A stretch of 8,680 bases of DNA from Oscillospiraceae bacterium (GCA_009777685.1 WRLJ01000058.1:1-8680); one strand, 5' to 3'; counted from the stretch's first letter, positions 1 through 6,249 are shown. Notes: generated by a model not told the origin, from the sequence alone. Program-made: numbers and translations.

Positions 1-25
1 CCTCCCGCCGCGTGCGGGCGGCACC
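1..25 (-). repeat. Partial copy of a REP-like palindromic repeat
   Basis: This 25-bp segment matches 62-86 at 24 of 25 positions; the only difference is G at 12 against C at 73. It contains a CCGCC/GGCGG hairpin and lacks the second, flanking hairpin that the copy at 62-103 carries, at least within the window. It may be the end of a fuller copy cut by the window edge. No coding signal overlaps it. Confidence 0.7.
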
Positions 26-61
26 AGGCCATTCTGAACCGGGAGCCGCATGTGCCGTCCT

Positions 62-103
62 CCTCCCGCCGCCTGCGGGCGGCACCCTCCTCTGGGAGGA
101 GGG
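62..103 (-). repeat. REP-like element with two hairpins
   Basis: The unit has two hairpins in a row: CCGCC (66-70) with GGCGG (78-82), then an 8-bp perfect stem CCCTCCTC (85-92) / GAGGAGGG (96-103) around a 3-nt loop. Read on the minus strand it runs GGGAGG-type stem, TGCCGCC, loop, GGCGG, GGGAGG. This is the same order as the interrupted copy at 140-153 plus 389-430 on the plus strand, so the two appear to be one family in opposite orientations. No transposase is nearby. Similar short GC-rich repeats are scattered between genes in many Clostridia; the family name is not known to me. Confidence 0.7.
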
Positions 104-139
104 CAAGAACGAACCCAAAATTTTCGAGAAACCCCCTTG

Positions 140-153
140 CCTCCCTCACAGAG
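140..153 (+). repeat. Left arm of a REP-like element split by an insertion
   Basis: These bases end in CTCACAGAG, which is repeated exactly at 389-397. Joining this arm to the sequence after 397 rebuilds an 8-bp perfect hairpin, CCTCCCTC-ACA-GAGGGAGG, followed by the rest of the repeat. The target duplication therefore covers the hairpin loop and part of both stem arms. This is what an insertion into a pre-existing repeat would leave. Confidence 0.75.
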
Positions 154-388
154 CTTAACTTGACCCACAGAATTGAAAAGCTGTAATCTCTTGCGTCCCT
201 AAGCAATTTCTCGTTTTTGCTTGTCGTTACAGGGAAAATTCGCGAAAAACAAGCCTTGGAGAACGCATAAAACAGATGATTTTGGGCGAGATAGATTGAT
301 AGGGTATCGCTTTTCCGAGAGCCTAAACGTTCTTTTCTCTTAGGCACACAACGGTTTACGGCCTCTGAAAATTGTGGGTCAAGTTAAG
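154..388. mobile_element. MITE-like non-autonomous insertion, 235 bp
   Basis: The ends are 16-bp perfect inverted repeats: CTTAACTTGACCCACA at 154-169 and its exact complement at 373-388. They are flanked by a perfect 9-bp direct repeat, CTCACAGAG, at 145-153 and 389-397. The interior is markedly more AT-rich than the surroundings and has no open reading frame of useful length. It contains smaller inverted repeats: AAGCAA (201-206) / TTGCTT (217-222) and GCCTAA (321-326) / TTAGGC (340-345). Terminal repeats, target duplication, small size and no transposase together fit a MITE moved by a transposase encoded elsewhere. A 9-bp duplication is compatible with several IS families (for example ISLre2, IS256 or IS4 types), and I cannot choose between them. 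Orientation is undefined. Confidence 0.85.
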
Positions 389-430
389 CTCACAGAGGGA
401 GGTGGCCGCCGATAGGCGGACGGAGGGAGG
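389..430 (+). repeat. Right arm of the split REP-like element
   Basis: The arm begins with the second copy of the 9-bp duplication (389-397). It continues with GGAGGTGG, a CCGCC (406-410) / GGCGG (415-419) hairpin with a GATA loop, and a terminal GGAGGGAGG. Together with 140-153 it forms a complete repeat of the family also seen on the opposite strand at 62-103. Confidence 0.75.
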
Positions 431-747
431 ATCTGGGCGGGGCAGACACCACGAACAACCCCCGGCGCGCGGGGCGTCGCGCCCTACCATTCATAAGAGG
501 GGCAGGTACATTAAAAACGCCCCTATATAACAGACTCTTTTTACCGACTTTTCCCTGCCTGCAACATTTGCCCCTTTTCATGGAATATACGGATAGAAGG
601 GTGATACGCCCTGCCGCAACGGAAAGGGGTGGTTCCGAGTGAAATGGATTGTAATTTGACCGGCGCGGGCGGAAACCCCGGAGCAAATCTCAGAAATCCA
701 GCGATCCCCGCGACCCCAAAATTTACAGTCAGAAAGGAACATACACC
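431..747. other. Gene-free leader region upstream of the small secreted protein gene
   Basis: No open frame here has a ribosome site or recognisable product; those that cross it on the minus strand are arginine/proline-rich antisense readings. The stretch at 457-487, read on the minus strand, begins GTAGGGCGCGACG and is GC-rich and self-complementary in parts, so it may be a diverged relative of the GTAGGGACG repeats found further on. An inverted repeat AGGGGC (498-503) / GCCCCT (519-524) precedes an AT-rich TATATAAC (524-531) that resembles a -10 box. No good -35 hexamer stands 16-18 bp before it, so the promoter of the downstream gene is not established. Confidence 0.5.
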
Positions 748-1134
748 ATGAAAAAGAGAACAAAACGTATCTTTTCCCTGACTCTCTGTCTGGCCATGCT
801 GATGGCCATGATGCTCGCGCTGCCCGCGCAGGCGGCGGGTGACGATGTGCTGGACGCAGCCGAACTGGGCTTACCCGTTGCTGAGTTTTATGTGCCTGAG
901 GCGGGCATGACGATCGCGGCAATGGCAGAATGTAATCATGATGTCGGTTGGGATGTCGTGGATTCGTACACGGTTCTGGAAAATGAGGCCATCTGTAACT
1001 ATACTCCAGGATGTAGACTTCAACTATGGAGTACATACGTAGTGATAAGATGTATAAACTGTGGAGCGATTCAGTCCGGCGTTAAATGGAATATGTTCAC
1101 CAGACACACCCGTTGCAATAATGGCCGCGAGTAA
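748..1134 (+). CDS. Small secreted cysteine-rich protein, unknown function
   Basis: I do not recognise this 128-residue protein. The start is supported by AGAAAGGAA at 731-739, 8 nt before the ATG. It opens with a clear signal peptide: basic MKKRTKR, a hydrophobic stretch at about residues 8-25, and a probable signal-peptidase-I site after A-Q-A (residue 29). The mature part of about 99 residues has an acidic beginning and then six cysteines at 62, 83, 89, 102, 105 and 123. They are arranged as C-x-H (62-64), C-x5-C (83-89), C-x2-C-G (102-106) and H-x2-C (120-123). This could be a secreted zinc-ribbon-like fold or a disulfide-bonded domain; the CxxC and nearby histidines favour metal binding slightly. 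No transmembrane anchor or lipobox is present, so it should be released or loosely bound outside the cell. It lies 84 bp upstream of the lipoprotein gene on the same strand, separated by a strong hairpin. It may be a substrate or partner of that ABC system, but nothing proves it. Confidence 0.8.
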   Translation: MKKRTKRIFSLTLCLAMLMAMMLALPAQAAGDDVLDAAELGLPVAEFYVPEAGMTIAAMAECNHDVGWDVVDSYTVLENEAICNYTPGCRLQLWSTYVVIRCINCGAIQSGVKWNMFTRHTRCNNGRE

Positions 1135-1141
1135 AGAGCCT

Positions 1142-1176
1142 CTTGGGAAAGGCGGCGTCATGCCGCCTTTCCCAAG
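1142..1176 (+). terminator. Strong hairpin with 15-bp perfect stem, possible terminator or attenuator
   Basis: CTTGGGAAAGGCGGC (1142-1156) pairs perfectly with 1162-1176 around a 5-nt GTCAT loop, starting 7 bp after the stop codon of the small secreted protein gene. Its position fits a transcription terminator or an mRNA 3'-end stabiliser. No run of T follows on either strand, so it is not a textbook intrinsic terminator. A TACAAT hexamer at 1189-1194 could be a -10 box for a separate promoter of the lipoprotein gene, but no convincing -35 partner is seen. Confidence 0.5.
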
Positions 1177-1218
1177 ATACCATATCCATACAATAGACAT
1201 TGGGAGGGTCACAAGTTT

Positions 1219-3420
1219 ATGAAGCGAATCACCCTGCTCCTCGCCGCATTGCTGCTGCTGACCGCCTGCGGCGAAAGCACCGGAAGACCGGAACCGCCGG
1301 CCTCGACGACAGACGCGCCTGTCGTGCCGGTCGATCCGGAGGAGTACGATGATTATTTCGTTTACCCGGCCATTATGGGCAGCGAGGGATCCATTACCGG
1401 TTTCGCGGCGGACGAGAACGGCACGGTGTATATCGCGTATTCCGTGTATCATGATTCGCCCGGGGTATCGGCCGGGGAGCAGATAACGGCGTATGACATG
1501 AACGGCGGGGTGTTGGCGAGATATGAAATTCCGGCGGAGGTATTCTCAGTGGGCCAAATATGCGTCGGGGACGGAGCGCTCTATTATACGGCCAGCGCAG
1601 CGGGGGAGGACGGAAAAAGCCAGCGCTATATTTTCCGGTTGGATTTACAAACACAGGCGATAACAAGATTGGATACTCCGTCAAATCTGTTTCCCTGGGT
1701 TTCGTCAAATGCGCTTCCGTTGACGTCGGATGTGAATACCCTGTACGCGGCGATCAAGAAACTCGCCTACCTGGATGGAAAACTTTACATTCTCGGCATA
1801 CAGGAGGACTATATCACCAATGAATATGATGATGTGCTTGGTTTTATCGAAGATACAGGTGATGTTTTCTACAGCTTCCAATATGACGGAACGGTCCTCG
1901 CGGCCTATGACATCGCAAACGACGCCGTAGAAATCGTGTTCGGCAGACTGCTCCATGACTTTGCGCTGACCCCCTACGGTACCATCATCCTGCAAGCCAA
2001 TGACCCCGAATATGACCGCGCTGAACATTATGCCAACTCCCGGACCTATTTCGCGGAGCTTTTCTTAGATACGATGTCCATCGGCGAGAAGATTTACCGG
2101 GATATCCCAAGCCCCGCGGGTTTTGCCACCGACGGGCTCGGAGTTATGTTTTCCTCCATGAACGCGCTCATGCTTGACTCGCCGAATGGTGTCTATTACT
2201 GGTCGCTGGGAGAAGACACGGGCATCACGAATCTAGGGGAGAATAAGCGCAGGGATATTCTGAGCAGCGACGCCATCGCGTACGCTAACGGATATACGTT
2301 TTACCATAGAAATGTGAATACGGGCCGTGAGTTTGAGCATACCATCACCCGCATCCGCAACTCAGCCTACATCGACCTCACCCCGCCAATTCAAATCATC
2401 GGCGCGAACCTGTACGGCGGGATTCCCCGGCAAGGGCACAACATCCAGTTCTCGGCCCTCTCTCATGACGAGTTCGCGCTGGCTGTGCTGTCGGGCGGGG
2501 TGGCGTATGACCTCGCTTATGTCAGCTCCCGGCAGGATTTCGCGTACAACCTGCGCAAGCAAGGCTCGTTCTACCCCCTCAACGACGTGCCGGGGGTGAT
2601 GGAGTTTCTGGAGGAGTGCCACCCCTTTGTCCGGGAGGCGGCGACGGATACAGACGGGAACGTATGGATGCTGCCGATCAGCGTTGAGGCGGCGGGGATT
2701 CTGTATCATGTTGAGAACAGCCAAAAAGCCGGGCTGGACTTCGCGAACGCGGAAACGGTTGACGATATCATCAGCCTTGTGAGAAAAGGGGCGGCATACA
2801 ACCCGGAGGGCCGGGACTATGTCTTCAATCCGGCCATTCTGTCGCGGAATGTGCTGATCCGCTACCTGAGAGACAACGACACGCTGGAGACGCCGGAGTT
2901 CCGGCGTCTGGCTCCGGCGCTGAAGGAGTTTACACGGGAACGGATTCAATGGGGGCGGGACATGCCGTTTATCATCCTGAACGAAGCGGGAGAGTCCATC
3001 CCCAATGACGGGTTTCTGTTCGATAACCAGTCCGTTCAAACCTCCGCCCATGTCATCGGGCGGGATGATCTGTCCATCGCCCCGCTCACGGGGACGGGCG
3101 CGGCCAACCCGGCGGACGCGGTGTTTTTCTGCGTCAACTCTGACTCCCGCCATCTGGAAAAGACGCTGGAATACATCTCCCATGTGTGCGCGTATCTGTC
3201 AAGCCAGAAAGACGCCGGGATGCTGGCCGCCCCCGCCGCGTACAGCGACTCCGCCTACGCCCGGCGTCGGCGCGAGCTGTACGCCGGCAGCGTGATTGAC
3301 TTCAACCTCTCCGACGAGGTATTCGCCGACGATTTCGACCGCTACCTGCGCGACGAGATCAGCCTGGACACGCTGATCCGGGAGGCAGGGCGCAAGCTGG
3401 CGATGTATCGGGGGGAGTAG
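1219..3420 (+). CDS. Lipoprotein with beta-propeller-like and solute-binding-protein-like halves
   Basis: This is a 733-residue surface lipoprotein. The ATG follows GGGAGGG (1202-1208) by 10 nt. The N-terminus is a lipoprotein signal with lipobox L-T-A-C and lipidated Cys17, then a Pro/Thr-rich acidic linker to about residue 45. Residues about 50-390 contain repeated short beta-strand units with D-x-N/D-G turns followed by hydrophobic strands (for example near 64-72, 92-104, 117-124, 185-192 and 222-231), which suggests a beta-propeller. Residues about 395-733 look like an ABC-type extracellular solute-binding protein: a YDLAYV segment (430-435), FYPLNDV (451-457), GNVWMLP (480-486) followed by an aliphatic and Tyr segment, a FFCVNSDS segment (636-643), and a C-terminal helix ending LAMYRGE. 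Typical sugar-binding proteins are about 400-450 residues, so this is a fusion. Its neighbours are an FtsX-type permease and a MacB-type ATPase, not a MalFG-type sugar permease, so a sensing or scaffold role is as plausible as import. The domain calls come from sequence pattern only. Confidence 0.82.
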   Translation: MKRITLLLAALLLLTACGESTGRPEPPASTTDAPVVPVDPEEYDDYFVYPAIMGSEGSITGFAADENGTVYIAYSVYHDSPGVSAGEQITAYDMNGGVLARYEIPAEVFSVGQICVGDGALYYTASAAGEDGKSQRYIFRLDLQTQAITRLDTPSNLFPWVSSNALPLTSDVNTLYAAIKKLAYLDGKLYILGIQEDYITNEYDDVLGFIEDTGDVFYSFQYDGTVLAAYDIANDAVEIVFGRLLHDFALTPYGTIILQANDPEYDRAEHYANSRTYFAELFLDTMSIGEKIYRDIPSPAGFATDGLGVMFSSMNALMLDSPNGVYYWSLGEDTGITNLGENKRRDILSSDAIAYANGYTFYHRNVNTGREFEHTITRIRNSAYIDLTPPIQIIGANLYGGIPRQGHNIQFSALSHDEFALAVLSGGVAYDLAYVSSRQDFAYNLRKQGSFYPLNDVPGVMEFLEECHPFVREAATDTDGNVWMLPISVEAAGILYHVENSQKAGLDFANAETVDDIISLVRKGAAYNPEGRDYVFNPAILSRNVLIRYLRDNDTLETPEFRRLAPALKEFTRERIQWGRDMPFIILNEAGESIPNDGFLFDNQSVQTSAHVIGRDDLSIAPLTGTGAANPADAVFFCVNSDSRHLEKTLEYISHVCAYLSSQKDAGMLAAPAAYSDSAYARRRRELYAGSVIDFNLSDEVFADDFDRYLRDEISLDTLIREAGRKLAMYRGE

Positions 3421-3469
3421 GAGGAAAACCCAGGACAGACGCGGGAACGCCATGCAGCGGCAAATTCTC

Positions 3470-3496
3470 TGTAGAGGACGCAGCCCTCTGCGTCCC
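3470..3496 (+). repeat. GTAG-type palindromic repeat inside the ABC gene cluster
   Basis: TGTAG (3470-3474) is followed by an 8-bp perfect hairpin, GGACGCAG (3476-3483) / CTGCGTCC (3488-3495), with a CCCT loop. The same lead-in, (T/C)GTAG then GGACG...CGTCC, occurs at 6098 and 6166 with different stem bases. That marks a dispersed family with a conserved edge and a variable but self-complementary centre. It lies in the 214-bp gap between the lipoprotein and permease genes. It could act as an mRNA processing or stability element there, but with no T-tract it is a poor intrinsic terminator. Confidence 0.65.
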
Positions 3497-3560
3497 GCAA
3501 AATGTCCCCGCCGAACACGCCAGGGGTAACGCGGCAAACACACGCGGGGCAGCCACAGAA

Positions 3561-3585
3561 AACCGGGGTTTCCGAAGGAAGTCTA
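3561..3585 (+). repeat. Short dispersed repeat, copy 1 (GGGGTTTCCG / GGAAGTCTA)
   Basis: The bases AACCGGGGTTTCCG plus GGAAGTCTA recur at 6277-6300 with only small differences: a one-base gap and an AA/G change in the middle. Immediately after copy 1 the sequence GAAACCC (3588-3594) complements GGGTTTC at 3566-3572, so this copy can also form a hairpin. It lies about 50 bp upstream of the permease ATG, between genes of the ABC cluster. Confidence 0.55.
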
Positions 3586-3634
3586 ACGAAACCCGAAATG
3601 CCCAACCATAGAGGAAAAAAAGGGAGGGAGCCGC

Positions 3635-5431
3635 ATGGCTTTCTGGACTTATCTGAAGGCGTCTTACAAATACCGCTTTTACAGGCATGTACGGCTGATC
3701 TTGATTTTTACCTGCCTGATGTTCCTGCCGCTGTCGCTGTCCATTTACCGTGACAGCATGGTTCATGGGGTCGAGCTGTACAACCGTCGCCCGCAGGAAT
3801 ATGACCTGCTGATCTTCCACGCGGGAGATGAGCATCTTCCGTATTTTGAGCATATCCCCTACCTGGACTTTAGCGTGTACGAGGACTTTATCGGCGTAAA
3901 CGTCCATGAAGAGGCGCAAATATCCGCCAGCACGGCGCATTTGTCAGATGCGTGGGAGGTCTGGGGCGCCGTTGAGGTTTACGGCGCGCTTTTGACTGAA
4001 ATCATAGACGAAATCAGAAGCGACGGTTACGCCGACGTTTATCTGTCTTCCGGGCATCCGGGCAAAACGGAGTTAAACGCTTTCGGGGATATCCTGCTTA
4101 TGTTTGCCGTCATTCTGCTGGCGGCCTCAGCCGGGGCGTGGGTGTACGCGGGAAGAAGCCATATCAAGCTGTTTCTGCCGGACATCGGGATGATGAGCGC
4201 GTACGGCGCTGAAAAAAAGCATGTGCGGCGCATCCTCATCGCTGAGTTTATGCTGGCGTTTCTCCTGTCCGCCCTTTTGGCTGTGGGGTTATCGTCGCTT
4301 CTGATGCGTTTGGTGATCACAGGCATTGTCCAAACGACCGTTCCGGGGGCGACGTGGGTGGTTTACGATGTAAGCCTGTCAACGACTATGGGCATTGTGC
4401 TGGCCTACTTCATGATAGGGGCGGCTTCCTTCGCGCTGGCGCTCTCGAAAACCCTGAAGCATTCCTCCGTTTACCTCATTTCATCCGCGGACGAAAATGC
4501 GGAGTTGGCCCGCCGCAAAAAGACCATCACCCTGCATGAACCGATTGCGGCGCTGGTTTCCATCCTGTCCAAACGGACCCGAAGCCTTCGCGGCGTTTTG
4601 GCCGTTTCCGTTTTGCTGATTGCCGCCATTGTCGCCATGTTCAACTTTATGGCCAACCTGATTTACTACGAGTTTTCCCCCAGCGAGTTTCACCTGAGCG
4701 TGTTCAAGAATACCGGTTATAATGTCACCGTGTACGAGGAGAACGGTTGGGATTATGAGTCGCATTTCATCAAAACACCCGGTTTTGCGCAAGCAGATAC
4801 GGCCTTTGTTCAGAGCCTCGCGGGCGTCGTTAATGTCCAAGTGCAAGTCATGGAGGATCACTTCCTGGACAGGATGCACATACAGCTGGACGACGCGCGG
4901 AAAGCCGATGATATTTATCACCAGTTGACCGGCTATTTCGGCGATTTCGGCCTATACACCGTACACAACGAGGCGGCGTCCGCCGAGGCCGACAGGGATA
5001 TGCAAACGGGGCTGTACCTCTTGACGCTCACCGTGTTTGCCGTCCTCATCGCGGTCACGGCGGCCATGATTTATCTGAGGATCACGGGCTATGTGGAAAC
5101 CCAGTCAAAAAATATCTGCGTGCTGCGCACCCTGGGCGCGGAGTGCGGGGACATTTTGCGGGCGTTTATGGCAATCGCCTTCCATGCCGCAACCATCGGG
5201 GTCGCGGCGGCGTTTGCGCTGGGGATTGGCGCGTTTCACGTCCTTTCGTATGTAGCGTATCTCTTATTCGGCGATCAAACCGTTATGGTATGGACCGCCC
5301 AGGCGGTCATCATCCAGCTCTCCGCCTGCGCGTTGATTTACGCGGTGTTCCTGTGGACGATGTACGCGTCCGTCGGAAAAATCATAAACACGGAATTGCA
5401 TGAAACAAGGAGGCAAACGGCATGGCAATAG
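3635..5431 (+). CDS. FtsX-family ABC transporter permease, two FtsX domains
   Basis: This is a 598-residue integral membrane protein. The ATG is preceded by a purine-rich AGGGAGGGAG (3621-3630). Eight hydrophobic segments are visible at about residues 21-38, 149-172, 200-230, 249-272, 318-345, 459-482, 508-546 and 553-577. They form two repeats of a four-helix FtsX unit, each with an extracellular domain after its first helix (about 40-148 and 346-458). The conserved cytoplasmic coupling segment of FtsX permeases is seen twice: DIGMMSAYGAEKKHVRRIL (183-201) and KNICVLRTLGAECGDILRAF (492-511). Known relatives such as MacB, LolC/E and FtsX use ATP-driven movement to act on periplasmic or extracellular partners, often for export, lipoprotein release or peptide resistance. 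The extracellular loops are modest, unlike BceB with its single large one. The gene overlaps the next ATPase gene by 10 bp, so the pair is very likely translated and assembled together. The substrate is unknown; the adjoining lipoprotein is the natural candidate partner. Confidence 0.9.
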   Translation: MAFWTYLKASYKYRFYRHVRLILIFTCLMFLPLSLSIYRDSMVHGVELYNRRPQEYDLLIFHAGDEHLPYFEHIPYLDFSVYEDFIGVNVHEEAQISASTAHLSDAWEVWGAVEVYGALLTEIIDEIRSDGYADVYLSSGHPGKTELNAFGDILLMFAVILLAASAGAWVYAGRSHIKLFLPDIGMMSAYGAEKKHVRRILIAEFMLAFLLSALLAVGLSSLLMRLVITGIVQTTVPGATWVVYDVSLSTTMGIVLAYFMIGAASFALALSKTLKHSSVYLISSADENAELARRKKTITLHEPIAALVSILSKRTRSLRGVLAVSVLLIAAIVAMFNFMANLIYYEFSPSEFHLSVFKNTGYNVTVYEENGWDYESHFIKTPGFAQADTAFVQSLAGVVNVQVQVMEDHFLDRMHIQLDDARKADDIYHQLTGYFGDFGLYTVHNEAASAEADRDMQTGLYLLTLTVFAVLIAVTAAMIYLRITGYVETQSKNICVLRTLGAECGDILRAFMAIAFHAATIGVAAAFALGIGAFHVLSYVAYLLFGDQTVMVWTAQAVIIQLSACALIYAVFLWTMYASVGKIINTELHETRRQTAWQ

Positions 5432-6090
5432 TATCGACGCGGTTTCTCACCAAAACGTATACGCAGGGGCAAACCGCGGTAAAGGCGGTTGACAACGCAA
5501 GCCTTTCCATTGAGCCGGGCGAGTTCGTGGCCATCGCGGGCAGCTCCGGCTCGGGAAAAACCACGCTGCTCAACCTAATCGGCTGTATCGACAAGCCGGA
5601 TGACGGGACGATTGTCATAGACGGAATTGACGTAACGGACCCAAGGAACGCCAAAATGCTGCCCGCGATACGCCGGCAAAAGATCGGCTATATTTTTCAG
5701 GATTTCAACCTCTTGCCCATTCTCACCGCCAAAGAAAATATCCTCATGCCCGCGCTGCTCGATTCCCAGACAGCGGATGAGGATTACCTAAACAGTCTGG
5801 CCGGATGGCTGGGCCTATCCGACAGGCTTACGCATCTTCCCTCCGAATTGTCCGGCGGGCAAAAACAGCGGGTGGCGATCGCCCGCGCGTTAATCAACCG
5901 TCCTGTCATTCTTCTGGCGGACGAGCCCACCGGAAATCTGGACAAGAAATCCGCGGATGAAATCATGGCGCTGCTGATCGAAATCAACCGGCGAGGCCAC
6001 ACCATTCTGCTGGTAACGCACAATGACAAATACGCCGGCCTATGCCAGCGGATCATCCGCATTGAGGACGGCGTATGCGGCAACCTATGA
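5422..6090 (+). CDS. ABC transporter ATP-binding protein, MacB/LolD type
   Basis: This is a 222-residue ATPase, the normal length for the family. It starts inside the end of the permease gene (10-bp overlap) with AAGGAGG at 5407-5413, 8 nt before the ATG. All nucleotide-binding motifs are intact: Walker A GSSGSGKT (40-47), Q-loop Gln93 in FQDFNLLP, signature LSGGQ (143-147), Walker B VILLADE (162-168) with catalytic Glu168, D-loop GNLD (171-174), and switch histidine His200 in LLVTHND. The wording FQDFNLLPxLTAxENxxMP and ADEPTGNLD is typical of the ATPases that pair with FtsX-type permeases (MacB, LolD, SalX and BceA groups). It should work as a dimer on the cytoplasmic face, driving the permease encoded just upstream. 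It is the last gene of the plus-strand cluster and is followed by palindromic repeats. No two-component system of the Bce type is seen within the window. Confidence 0.95.
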   Translation: MAIVSTRFLTKTYTQGQTAVKAVDNASLSIEPGEFVAIAGSSGSGKTTLLNLIGCIDKPDDGTIVIDGIDVTDPRNAKMLPAIRRQKIGYIFQDFNLLPILTAKENILMPALLDSQTADEDYLNSLAGWLGLSDRLTHLPSELSGGQKQRVAIARALINRPVILLADEPTGNLDKKSADEIMALLIEINRRGHTILLVTHNDKYAGLCQRIIRIEDGVCGNL

Positions 6091-6097
6091 ACCGGGC

Positions 6098-6125
6098 TGT
6101 AGGGACGACCGCCCCCGGTCGTCCG
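6098..6125 (+). repeat. GTAG-type palindromic repeat, second copy
   Basis: TGTAG (6098-6102) leads into a 9-bp perfect hairpin, GGACGACCG (6103-6111) / CGGTCGTCC (6116-6124), with a CCCC loop. It starts 8 bp after the ATPase stop codon. It belongs to the same family as 3470-3496 and 6166-6191. In this position it may mark or protect the 3' end of the ABC transcript. A weak GTGTTT rather than a T-run follows, so terminator function is uncertain. Confidence 0.7.
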
Positions 6126-6165
6126 TGTTTGCCTCACGTACTATGTTTGCCTGGCCCGCACATAT

Positions 6166-6191
6166 CGTAGGGACGCCATATATGGCGTCCG
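6166..6191 (+). repeat. GTAG-type palindromic repeat, third copy, with 20-bp perfect palindrome
   Basis: CGTAG (6166-6170) is followed by a perfect 20-bp palindrome at 6171-6190, GGACGCCATA / TATGGCGTCC, with no loop spacer. The lead-in and the GGACG...CGTCC frame match the other copies, while the centre differs. As an isolated site it would resemble a dimeric operator. Its membership in a repeat family in a convergent intergenic region makes that reading unlikely. Confidence 0.68.
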
Positions 6192-6228
6192 CCGTTTCCC
6201 CGGGCGCACCTCGCGAATTCTGGGGGAG

Positions 6229-6249
6229 ATTGCGGGGCAGGCCCGCAAT
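6229..6249. repeat. Separate hairpin repeat in the convergent region
   Basis: ATTGCGGG (6229-6236) pairs perfectly with CCCGCAAT (6242-6249) around a 5-nt loop. It differs in sequence from the GTAG-type repeats beside it. It lies between the converging ABC operon and glycosyltransferase operon, about 50 bp past the glycosyltransferase stop, and could help end or stabilise either transcript. No T-tract follows on either strand. Confidence 0.55.

Noticed and set aside
1..103. Possible CRISPR array from the near-identical 25-bp repeats at 1-25 and 62-86
   Set aside because: Only two units are seen, the repeats are internally palindromic and GC-rich, a related inverted copy occurs nearby, and no cas gene is present; a REP-like repeat explains them better.
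656..661. TTGACC as a -35 box for the small secreted protein gene
   Set aside because: No -10-like hexamer stands 16-18 bp downstream; the sequence there is GC-rich (around 679-684).
390..1036. Two minus-strand open frames (390-686 and 578-1036) in the leader region and small-gene region
   Set aside because: Both are Pro/Arg-rich with no ribosome site, and the second is antisense to the secreted protein gene; the first also runs into the REP-like repeat.
2362..3183. A 273-codon open frame on the minus strand within the lipoprotein gene
   Set aside because: Arginine-rich, no domain or start signal, and fully inside a well-supported coding frame with lipoprotein signal and solute-binding motifs.
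5422..6090. Bacitracin/lantibiotic resistance module (BceAB type)
   Set aside because: The permease has eight helices with two modest extracellular domains instead of ten with one large loop, and no histidine kinase or response regulator is in the window.
6171..6190. 20-bp perfect palindrome as a transcription-factor operator
   Set aside because: It shares its edges with two other hairpins of the same repeat family and lies between convergent genes, away from any start site.
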